Assembly (NCBI GenBank): GCA_910586025.1
Contig: CAJUIO010000061.1
Location: 1 to 22,171, forward strand
DNA length: 22,171 nt
Direction of reading: 5' to 3'
Origin: an uncultured Lachnospiraceae bacterium
GTDB lineage: Bacteria > Bacillota > Clostridia > Lachnospirales > Lachnospiraceae
In this document: one piece after another, positions 1 through 6,848 of the stretch
Numbering within the stretch: position 1 is the stretch's first letter
Layout: the number at the start of each line of letters is the position of its first letter
Made by a program: the position numbers and the translations under genes
The notes under the pieces: generated by a model
Database searches by the model: none
Seen by the model: the letters and a program-made list of their open reading frames with translations, nothing else
What the model was told of the DNA's origin: nothing

Positions 1-57
1 ACAGAGCTGGATTTTTATCTGGGTTTTGATTATGACAGTATCTATGAGGGTAATTAA
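1..57 (+). CDS. 3' end of an unidentified plus-strand gene (partial)
   Basis: Frame 1 from the first base is open and ends at TAA 55-57. The last 18 residues are acidic and aromatic (ending DYDSIYEGN), which looks like real protein. The family cannot be named from so short a piece. It converges on the membrane glycosyltransferase gene, whose stop codon lies at 85-87, leaving 27 bases between them with no clear terminator hairpin. The alternative is a chance open frame, since 19 codons is short. Confidence 0.45.
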   Translation, partial: TELDFYLGFDYDSIYEGN

Positions 58-84
58 ACATACTTCCCTCAAGGTCCTGCTCCG

Positions 85-1692
85 CTACAGTTTCTCCCTC
101 CTATAAACCGTGGCAATCTTAAAGCCGTCAACCAGAATAGAATGAAGCTCTTCATATCCTGCCAGGGGAATCTCGTTTCCAAGCTTTCCCCGATACGTTT
201 CGATAAAGTACATGGGAGCATCCTCAGTCACTTCAAGCCTCTCCCTCTGATCCTCAGCCAGAAGGTTCAGGGGGTATCTTGTTCCCGTAGAATTCACTGT
301 GATTTTATCTGAATGATCGTTCTCAAGGATATAGTCATATGCCTCTCCTTCAGCCATATGCCAGTAATCCCTGTCAAATTCATCGGCCCAAATTCTCCCG
401 AATTCATTAAAATATACCATCTCATGAGGATGATTTACCCGAATCCAGTTAAGCTGGATAGCAAAACCCAACGCAATGAAAACGAAAACAGCTGCCTTGC
501 ACCTGTTCCCTACGGTTTTCACAACATGATTCAGTCCGTACAGGACAACCAGTACCAGAGGAGGGACAAAGAAATAACAGTGTCTCCATCCGTTATACAA
601 AGTAGCATGCTTTACGACTATGGTTCCCCATGGAATCAGAACCAGAAGAAGAGCCCAAAGAAAATACTTATGCTGAAAAAGAACTCCCGGCCATAGCTCT
701 CTTTCCTTTATCTTAAGCAGCCCCCGGCGTAAAGAAACACATGTTGTCAGCAAAAAGAGCAGAATATACCATACAGGAATTGAAATCAGCATCCAGACCG
801 GAATGTAATACCACGGAACCTCTTCCTTTGACAGAATCCTTCCCATAAACACAATAGCGCCCGTCCAATCATCATAATTGGAAAACTTCGTAAAAATTTC
901 TGTCATTGTACGAACCGGATGTGCCCATGCCACCGGATACATTATAACTAAAAATATGAAATACAGAAATAACACCGACACGCTGAGCATGAATGTCCTT
1001 TTAACCGTCAGTTCGCAGGATACGATTTCTTTTAAGGACTGTCCCGCAGATTCTGCTTTAAATATTCTCTTTGCCAGACAAGCCATCCACAAATATCCCA
1101 TCAATAAGGGAATAAAGATGATTCCGACGATCCTCACATTTGTGGCGAGCGCCGATAAAAATGAGAAAACAACAACCCATTTCCAGTCGAATCCGCTTTC
1201 TATTACTTTGCAGGTACCCCACATGGCAAGCATGTAAGCTGCCACAAAAAACATATCCTTGATATTATAAAACTGTTCGGCAAAGAAACGCGGATACAGA
1301 GCAACCATAGCCGTTCCCAAAAATGCAGTCAGATCAGAGGCAAAGATCCTTCTGCACAGAAAATAAAAGGCCACATAACCCAAAACACAAATTCCAAAGG
1401 TATACAGATGCCTCAAAGTGTAAGTATAATTCCACCCCTTATATCCGATCTCAAAGACAGCCGTGGGCAGCTGAAGGAATATACCGTAATATTTATCCTC
1501 ATAGCTGTCAAGCTCCGGCACGTCCATTGGCTCTTTACCCAGAAGAGTCAAAACGTAATTCGCATTTATATACATCGTCCTGCGCTCATTTGGCTCATCC
1601 GTGGAAACGCCGTAATCCCTGAATATGGCTGCCCCCGCCAGAAGGTACAGACACGCCAGAAAAATAATCAGGCCTTTTCCGCCTCTTTTCAT
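85..1692 (-). CDS. GT39/PMT-like multi-pass membrane glycosyltransferase (putative)
   Basis: This 535-residue integral membrane protein has about ten hydrophobic segments. The first (about 8-24) is followed by an extracytoplasmic loop with an acidic pair, D32-E33 in GVSTDEPNERR. That is where GT39/ArnT-type polyprenyl-phosphate-sugar transferases carry their catalytic acid. Later signatures are RHLYTFG near residue 94, YNIKDMFF near 142 and a GWRHCYFF segment that resembles the conserved RH-F region of such proteins, followed by a soluble C-terminal tail. By family it would transfer a sugar from a lipid-phosphate donor outside the membrane; donor and acceptor are unknown. The start is set at ATG 1692 because GAGGA (1699-1703) sits six bases upstream; an in-frame GTG at 1710 would translate the ribosome site. 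It stands apart from the main operon and is divergent from the CotH gene. A Wzy-like polymerase role is possible but less supported. Confidence 0.7.
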   Translation of the reverse strand: MKRGGKGLIIFLACLYLLAGAAIFRDYGVSTDEPNERRTMYINANYVLTLLGKEPMDVPELDSYEDKYYGIFLQLPTAVFEIGYKGWNYTYTLRHLYTFGICVLGYVAFYFLCRRIFASDLTAFLGTAMVALYPRFFAEQFYNIKDMFFVAAYMLAMWGTCKVIESGFDWKWVVVFSFLSALATNVRIVGIIFIPLLMGYLWMACLAKRIFKAESAGQSLKEIVSCELTVKRTFMLSVSVLFLYFIFLVIMYPVAWAHPVRTMTEIFTKFSNYDDWTGAIVFMGRILSKEEVPWYYIPVWMLISIPVWYILLFLLTTCVSLRRGLLKIKERELWPGVLFQHKYFLWALLLVLIPWGTIVVKHATLYNGWRHCYFFVPPLVLVVLYGLNHVVKTVGNRCKAAVFVFIALGFAIQLNWIRVNHPHEMVYFNEFGRIWADEFDRDYWHMAEGEAYDYILENDHSDKITVNSTGTRYPLNLLAEDQRERLEVTEDAPMYFIETYRGKLGNEIPLAGYEELHSILVDGFKIATVYRREKL

Positions 1693-1767
1693 AATCATTC
1701 CTCTATCCACATCAAAACCCCCGCATTAACTTCGTTCTGTTAACATCTTTAATCAAATACAAAGAAT

Positions 1768-1796
1768 GTTTTAACAGATATTTTATCAAAAGTCAA
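1768..1796 (-). promoter_or_regulatory. Candidate sigma-A promoter for the membrane glycosyltransferase
   Basis: Read on the minus strand, TTGACT (1796-1791, five of six matches to the -35 consensus) is followed after 17 bases by TAAAAC (1773-1768, four of six matches to -10). Transcription would start near 1761, giving a leader of about 70 bases to ATG 1692. This is a consensus match only, in AT-rich DNA where chance matches are common. Confidence 0.4.
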
Positions 1797-1895
1797 TATT
1801 CGGCGGTTTTCAGCCCATTTCAGACACAGCATTGCGATAACCCATGGCAAACCTGGAAAGTATATGCACACCTAGAGGCAAATTTCTAAATTCTA

Positions 1896-1924
1896 TTGCT
1901 AAAAAACATGCATCAATATATTAT
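1896..1924 (+). promoter_or_regulatory. Candidate sigma-A promoter for the CotH-family gene
   Basis: TTGCTA (1896-1901) is followed after exactly 17 bases by TATTAT (1919-1924, five of six matches to TATAAT). Transcription would begin near 1931, about 44 bases before ATG 1975. A perfect TTGACA lies at 1930-1935 but has no good -10 at normal spacing, so the upstream pair is preferred. Confidence 0.45.
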
Positions 1925-1935
1925 ATACCTTGACA

Positions 1936-1955
1936 GCATAATTTATCAGTTATGC
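1936..1955 (+). promoter_or_regulatory. Short inverted repeat in the CotH leader
   Basis: GCATAA (1936-1941) and TTATGC (1950-1955) are perfect inverted repeats separated by eight bases. They lie just downstream of the predicted transcription start and just before the ribosome site (AAGGA, 1961-1965). It could be an operator half-site pair or a weak RNA hairpin. A six-base arm can arise by chance in AT-rich DNA. Confidence 0.25.
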
Positions 1956-1974
1956 GTAGAAAGGATAATTTAGA

Positions 1975-3756
1975 ATGAATATTAAGCAGGTAGAAAGAAT
2001 CGTTTTATTACTTATATCTACAGTAACTCTTATAATTTGTCTTAATCTTGATACATTATTTTCACTATTCTCAGGCCAGGCCATGTGTGTGGAGGTGGTA
2101 TCATCAGCAAGCCTGGCTGATATGATTGACGGCAAAGAATCAGACGGTCCGGGCGGATCGATTAGATTCGATTCACATCCCATTCCATTTGACAGGGAAT
2201 CAAATACCCTTTTTATCCCCCAGTCACTGGCAGAAGATCATTGGAAAGGTCTGCTGAGCACAAATAAGGGAAAACTATATTTTAAAGATGATGAATACTT
2301 TCAGAACAAAAACCAGGCTATCAGGGAGAATCATGTATTTAAGCTTTATCATATAGGCTACAAAGGTTATCATGAATATAACGTTATCTTTACAGGAATG
2401 CCGGTCATTAGCCTCTTTGAAGAAAGCAGTAATCTGGAAAACAGCGAGGAGATTATGTATGGCACTGTTCAAATATGGGATCCGTATCATGCTTCAACAT
2501 ACTTTCTAAACACTGATTGCTCGTTTCATCTAAGAGGAGGCACTTCATATGGATATGACAAAAAGAGCTACAAACTGGAACTTAACAATCAGAATATGCC
2601 TTTACTTGGAATGCGAAGAGACGATGATTGGATACTGAACGCATTATATGATGATGCAGGATTAATTCACAACAAAATATCTGCTGAAGTCTGGAAAGAA
2701 ATCGCTTCAAGTAATCATGTCAAGAATGACGAAGGCTTCTCCATGGAATATGCGGAACTATTTATAAACAATGAATACCGCGGCGTATATGCCTTAATTG
2801 AAAGAGTTGACAAAAAAGAGCTTTCTCTTGGAAAACAGGATATTTTATATAAGTGCCGGGCCACACGAATACCTGAGGAGCATAATTATTCAAATGAGGA
2901 GACTGATGGGATGCTGCCTGTTTTCTTATTGAAATATCCAAAAGATTTTACTGACGAAGACTGGGATCCTATAAAGAACTGGGTTAATTTATTTTTGAAA
3001 GGAAATCTAGAAGCTTATGAGGCTGGTGAAGATTTTTTAAATATGGAAAATGCAGTTGATGCCAATCTATTTTGTATGCTTATAGGCGGAGCGGATAATA
3101 CAAGGAAAAATAACTATTTTATTGCCGAATATCAGCCAGACGGCACATATCGTATGAAAAAAGTCCCATGGGATATGAATGCCACATGGGGAAACCCATG
3201 GATTGATGTTGCCGAATGTAACTTTACACAATATGACCCTCAATATTACAAAAATGTCAGCGTCTGGATTTCTGACATGAATACATTATATTATTTTGAC
3301 AGGGAAAAAGTGTGTACTCTATTACGTAACAGATGGAAGGAGCTTCGTGACGACGGAATTATAAGCAAAGAAAAACTATTCGAAATGTTAGATCAGCAGT
3401 TTGAGTATCTTCATGCGTCCGGAGCATATAAAAGAAATTATGAGCGATGGCCAAACGGAACAGAATATTGGTCAGATAATTATATCTATGAATACGCAGA
3501 ACAAAGAATAGATTTTCTGGATGAATATTACGAGATTCTTTATGAAGACTGCATTTCACCTAAAATATTCGAAAATATTGACTATTCGGCAGAGTTTGAT
3601 ACCCGATATTACTGGGAAGCTAATAAGGAAGTATTAGAAGAATTATATCCCTATAATACTCAGATGCTGTTAGAGCATTATGTGTTATACGGTAAACCAT
3701 TTGGATTAAAGGCTATTTATGATGGAGGAGAGATTCCGGGAATTATAATGGAATAA
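1975..3756 (+). CDS. CotH-family (atypical kinase-like) membrane-anchored protein
   Basis: The protein has 593 residues. A hydrophobic segment at about 8-25 acts as signal anchor, placing the rest outside the cell. The CotH region spans about 160-520, with RGGTSYGYDKKSYKLEL-type signatures at 187-203 (K197/S198/Y199), DDDWILNA at 216-223 and the active-site-like VPWDMNATWG at 397-406. CotH proteins are atypical protein kinases described for spore coats; related proteins occur near polysaccharide loci with unknown substrates. Here the usual W-D-x-D pattern reads W-D-M-N (D400, N402), so activity is uncertain. The C-terminus (about 536-580) carries a YSAEFDTRYYWEAN...HYVLYGKPFGLKA repeat typical of clostridial surface proteins. 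AAGGA (1961-1965) supports ATG 1975. A/T-ending codons and ATA/TTA are frequent, unlike the operon it faces, which suggests separate acquisition. Confidence 0.82.
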   Translation: MNIKQVERIVLLLISTVTLIICLNLDTLFSLFSGQAMCVEVVSSASLADMIDGKESDGPGGSIRFDSHPIPFDRESNTLFIPQSLAEDHWKGLLSTNKGKLYFKDDEYFQNKNQAIRENHVFKLYHIGYKGYHEYNVIFTGMPVISLFEESSNLENSEEIMYGTVQIWDPYHASTYFLNTDCSFHLRGGTSYGYDKKSYKLELNNQNMPLLGMRRDDDWILNALYDDAGLIHNKISAEVWKEIASSNHVKNDEGFSMEYAELFINNEYRGVYALIERVDKKELSLGKQDILYKCRATRIPEEHNYSNEETDGMLPVFLLKYPKDFTDEDWDPIKNWVNLFLKGNLEAYEAGEDFLNMENAVDANLFCMLIGGADNTRKNNYFIAEYQPDGTYRMKKVPWDMNATWGNPWIDVAECNFTQYDPQYYKNVSVWISDMNTLYYFDREKVCTLLRNRWKELRDDGIISKEKLFEMLDQQFEYLHASGAYKRNYERWPNGTEYWSDNYIYEYAEQRIDFLDEYYEILYEDCISPKIFENIDYSAEFDTRYYWEANKEVLEELYPYNTQMLLEHYVLYGKPFGLKAIYDGGEIPGIIME

Positions 3757-3785
3757 TAATCGCATTTTTACCATAAGCAGTATTC

Positions 3786-3817
3786 GGGGCGGAGCCACCA
3801 TCGGTGTCTCCTGCCCC
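3786..3817. terminator. Strong hairpin between convergent genes (likely bidirectional transcription end)
   Basis: GGGGCGGAG (3786-3794) pairs with CTCC-T-GCCCC (3808-3817) with one bulged base. Inside it CACC (3796-3799) pairs with GGTG (3803-3806) around a three-base loop. It begins four bases past the stop of the last operon gene and 29 bases past the CotH stop. Neither side has a run of T directly after the stem, so it is not a textbook intrinsic terminator. It may stabilise 3' ends or stop transcription with Rho. Confidence 0.5.
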
Positions 3818-3821
3818 GCCC

Positions 3822-4829
3822 TCACTGCCTCAGCGGTATCACCACTTTCTCATACAGCTTCACCACCCGGTAAAACCATCCCGGGCTTGCCAGAAAGAGC
3901 TTCATGCGCGCCTGATCCCCCTTTGGCACAAAGCCCTCTTTGTAGATATCCCGGATCATCTCCTTCTCCCCACGCAGCAAATCCGCCAGCTGCACGGCGG
4001 ATTCTTGCATCCCCCTGTCCCGGAAATCCTCATAATAAAAAAGCATCTTCCGGTAAAACTGGTGGTGCGCCTTCCTCGCAAGCTGCCCATACCCGCACTT
4101 AGCAAGATAGGCCGCCTGTTCCCTCCAGAAGGGAATCTCATCCTGAAACCGGCGCTCGTGATACTTACTGTTCATAATGCTGGTCTCCCTGTCCATCATG
4201 TAATTGTAATAGGGAGTATCCAGAAACACGCACCTCAAAGCCTTCACAAGCGCCCTTGTGGTATACATGATATCCTCGGACTTGCGCCCCTCCGGGAAAC
4301 GGATGTCCGCAATCAGCTCTTTTCTGAAAAGCTTGCTCCAGACGGAGTGATAAATGTGATACTGGGGATGACCGCTGATATAAAGCTCCAGGGCCTCCTC
4401 CCTTGCAAGCTCCAGCACCTTCCCCGTGGGATGGATTTGTTCCGCCCCTCTCCCCACCTGACGGTAGGTGCATATGGCCACGTCCGCATCCTTTTCCAGA
4501 CAGGCCTCAAGCATCCTCTCGTACATCTCGGGCTCCACCCAGTCATCACCGTCCACATAGCCGATGAAATCCCCAACGGCGGCCGCCACTCCCGCATTCC
4601 TGGCCGAAGAGGGACCGCCGTTTTCCTTGTGTATTACCCGGACGCATTCATGCTCTCTCTCATATCTGTCACAGATTTCGGGAGTCCTGTCAGTGGAGCC
4701 GTCGTCCACCAGAATGATTTCAAGCCCCGGACAGGTCTGTCCTAGAAGACTCTCCATACACCTGGGCAGATATGCTTCGATATTATAAGCTGTCACGATC
4801 ACGGAGATCCTCTTTTCACACTCAGACAT
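3822..4829 (-). CDS. GT2 family glycosyltransferase (GT-A fold)
   Basis: This 335-residue cytoplasmic protein opens with the GT2 signature: ISVIVTAYN at 8-16, then VDDGSTDRT at 41-49 (nucleotide binding), NGGPSSARNAG at 70-80 and the metal-binding DxD-type YVDGDDW at 91-97. The C-terminal part (about 170-335) is helical and lacks membrane segments; SKLFRKELI and SEDIMYT are typical of CpsJ/EpsJ-type capsule transferases. It should add one sugar from a nucleotide donor to the lipid-linked repeat unit. The start ATG 4829 has GGGAG eight bases upstream, and the preceding fucosyltransferase-like gene ends 15 bases before it. It is the last gene of the operon. Donor and linkage cannot be read from the sequence. 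Confidence 0.9.
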   Translation of the reverse strand: MSECEKRISVIVTAYNIEAYLPRCMESLLGQTCPGLEIILVDDGSTDRTPEICDRYEREHECVRVIHKENGGPSSARNAGVAAAVGDFIGYVDGDDWVEPEMYERMLEACLEKDADVAICTYRQVGRGAEQIHPTGKVLELAREEALELYISGHPQYHIYHSVWSKLFRKELIADIRFPEGRKSEDIMYTTRALVKALRCVFLDTPYYNYMMDRETSIMNSKYHERRFQDEIPFWREQAAYLAKCGYGQLARKAHHQFYRKMLFYYEDFRDRGMQESAVQLADLLRGEKEMIRDIYKEGFVPKGDQARMKLFLASPGWFYRVVKLYEKVVIPLRQ

Positions 4830-4844
4830 CTTTTCGTCTCCCTT

Positions 4845-5837
4845 TCAATTTTCAGGCTTCTCATCCGAAAGCTCCGCCAGCTCCCCCTGTCCGGAGACCC
4901 GAAGCATCTCTTTCGTATAGATATCCGCACATTCCCTGTCACCAAACCATCTGGCCGGGGCAATCACTGTCTTTTCACAGGACGGGTTCAGATAGGCTCC
5001 CCACCAGCTGAAGCTGGAATTGGCAATGATATGATGACGGCATCTGCTCATCAGCATCATATCCAGATACCCCAGCTCTTCCGGGACTCCCGTCATGGGA
5101 ATGAATTTTCCGGAAAGCTCGTCCCTCACTCCCCTTCCGCTTGATCTTTCCATCTCCTCCAGCATCACCATCTGGTCCGGAAAGCTCTCGGACAGCCACC
5201 TAAGCGTCCATTCCTCATCATTGTGGAATACAAAAAAAGCCGCATCCGGATATTTCTCCTTTATGAGCCGGATGGCCTTCAGATAGTATTCCTGTGTGCA
5301 GCTCCCTCCGAAGACCTGGCTGTTTTCGAGATAATCCCCTCTCCGGATATGGAGGCTCACCGCCGTGGTGTTCTCAATGGTATATAAAAGAATCTGAATC
5401 TTTTCCTCAAGCTCCTGTGAGAGCCCCTCATAGATCACCGGACGGAAGGTGAACGCCTCAAGCACCTGATCTCTTATATCCGCAAAATATTTTTCACTCT
5501 GAAAATAGCCCGTAAGATAAGCCGGTGTCACAGCGAGAACCCGGGGATCAAAGTTGCTGTCCTTCTCGTGGTATTCCAGCGATTTCCTCCCGGTTATTTT
5601 TCTTCTTATCCTGTGGGAAAGCCCGGTAAACCCATCCGTAATCCGGTTGATCTCCTCCCTGGACGCCCTGGGATAATCAATGCCAAAGGCCCAGAGCATG
5701 ATGGGTCTGGCATTCTCCATTGCATATTCATTGATATCGTCAAGCTTCACTTCCCTGCCCAGGGAACAGAGCTTAAGGTACAGCGCATACTGAAACATCT
5801 GATTCCCCAGTCCGCCAGTCATTCTGATGATATCCAC
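4845..5837 (-). CDS. GT11 alpha-1,2-fucosyltransferase-like protein (canonical motif)
   Basis: The protein has 330 residues, the usual length for bacterial GT11 enzymes. The family signatures are present in order: GGLGNQMFQYA at 8-18 near the N-terminus, HIRRGDY at 163-169 (the H-x-R-R-x-D donor-binding motif), and ANSSFSWWGAYLN at 272-284. GT11 members usually transfer L-fucose from GDP-fucose in alpha-1,2 linkage, often to galactose. I chose GTG 5837: the chain then begins DIIRMTGGLGNQ, matching the upstream paralogue, and AAGGGGG (5844-5850) sits at good distance. The longer open frame from TTG 5882 gives a low-complexity Gly/Pro leader and is unlikely. It follows its paralogue by 54 bases, a tandem duplicate. 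No GDP-fucose synthesis genes are in the window, so the donor must come from elsewhere or differ. Confidence 0.88.
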   Translation of the reverse strand: MDIIRMTGGLGNQMFQYALYLKLCSLGREVKLDDINEYAMENARPIMLWAFGIDYPRASREEINRITDGFTGLSHRIRRKITGRKSLEYHEKDSNFDPRVLAVTPAYLTGYFQSEKYFADIRDQVLEAFTFRPVIYEGLSQELEEKIQILLYTIENTTAVSLHIRRGDYLENSQVFGGSCTQEYYLKAIRLIKEKYPDAAFFVFHNDEEWTLRWLSESFPDQMVMLEEMERSSGRGVRDELSGKFIPMTGVPEELGYLDMMLMSRCRHHIIANSSFSWWGAYLNPSCEKTVIAPARWFGDRECADIYTKEMLRVSGQGELAELSDEKPEN

Positions 5838-5891
5838 CCTTTTCCCCCTTTCCGGCCCGCCGCCCGGCCAAGCCTGACCCAAAAGCCTTGT

Positions 5892-6848
5892 CTACTCCAC
5901 GGTACGCTTCATCTCTCCGTCGGCATCCACCAGGATCATCCCCCTGGTATAGAAATCATCGCTCTCTATATTGTTCTTCCACCTGCTTGGAGCCACCACC
6001 AGCTTGCCCGGATTGTCGTTCAGCCAGGCCGCCCACCAGCTGAAGCTGGAATTGCTGATGATGTTGTGCCTGCATTTACTCATGAGAAACATATCCAGAT
6101 AATCCGTGTAGCCCGTGTTTGCCTCCACCATGACAAAGCGCTCCTCAAACCGCCTGCGCTCCCTTTTGCTCATGTCCTCGCGCATCAGGCTTTCGATGAG
6201 CTTATCCACCCACACCCTGACCCATTTAGGCTCATTGCTGAAAATATAAAATCTGGCATCCGGCACTCTGCTCTGAAGCAGGCGCACCGCACCCTCATAA
6301 TATTTCTCCGTGCAGATTCCCTCAAACAGCTCCTCGTCCGTTCTGGAATCGCTCCTGTACATGTGAAGCCCCACCGCCTCGCAGCTCTCGATCTGATCCA
6401 GAGTCTGTCTGGTGACATGGTAGAGGGATTCGGGAAGATGCATCTCTTCCAGAGTCGGAAATGTGTAGGCGCTGCGCACCTCATCCTTGATATCCGAAAA
6501 ATACTTCTCACTCTGAAAAGCGCCTCTCAGATACATGGATTCGAAGCTCAGCACCTTGGGATCATATCCTCCCTGCTCCACATACTCGATAGCCTTGCGG
6601 CCAAAAAGCTTCCTCTTGATCCTCTTGCGTATCTCCATGGAGCCGTCCGTAAATTCTATAATCTCGTCCCAGGATGCCCGGGGATATTCCACGCCGAATA
6701 CAGCCAGCATGATCGGATACGCCCGCTCTCCCCGGTATTCATTGATATCATCAAACTTAACCAATTTCCCAAGGGATTCCAGCTTCATATAAAGCGCATA
6801 ATGAAACATCTGATTCCCCAGTCCCCCGTACATCCTGATTATATTCAT
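5892..6848 (-). CDS. GT11 fucosyltransferase-like protein with altered donor motif
   Basis: This 318-residue protein is a clear paralogue of the next gene: both share IIRM-GGLGNQMF-YALY at the start, DDINEY near 34, YFQSEKYF or AFQSEKYF near 110-117, and NSSFSWWAAWLN (266-277). The motif that is H-x-R-R-x-D in GT11 enzymes reads HMYRSD here (162-167), so the first Arg is Tyr164; the codon is TAC on the coding strand. In characterised fucosyltransferases this arginine helps bind the GDP-sugar, so donor use or activity may differ. The start is ATG 6848: it overlaps the stop of the upstream AsnB gene (ATGA) and has GGGAG seven bases before it. A longer open frame to 7040 lies inside AsnB and encodes Ala/Gly-rich sequence, so it is rejected. 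Confidence 0.85.
   Translation of the reverse strand: MNIIRMYGGLGNQMFHYALYMKLESLGKLVKFDDINEYRGERAYPIMLAVFGVEYPRASWDEIIEFTDGSMEIRKRIKRKLFGRKAIEYVEQGGYDPKVLSFESMYLRGAFQSEKYFSDIKDEVRSAYTFPTLEEMHLPESLYHVTRQTLDQIESCEAVGLHMYRSDSRTDEELFEGICTEKYYEGAVRLLQSRVPDARFYIFSNEPKWVRVWVDKLIESLMREDMSKRERRRFEERFVMVEANTGYTDYLDMFLMSKCRHNIISNSSFSWWAAWLNDNPGKLVVAPSRWKNNIESDDFYTRGMILVDADGEMKRTVE

Larger units (their letters stand above)
1693..1974. other. Divergent AT-rich intergenic region
   Basis: These 282 bases separate the minus-strand membrane glycosyltransferase from the plus-strand CotH gene. They hold a candidate promoter in each direction and a short inverted repeat in the CotH leader. I see no tRNA, riboswitch-like fold, transposase remnant or convincing small ORF in the middle portion (about 1800-1890). 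Confidence 0.6.

Noticed and set aside
1930..1956. TTGACA (1930-1935) as -35 with TATGCG as -10
   Set aside because: Spacing is only 15 bases and the -10 is poor; the pair TTGCTA/TATTAT just upstream fits better.
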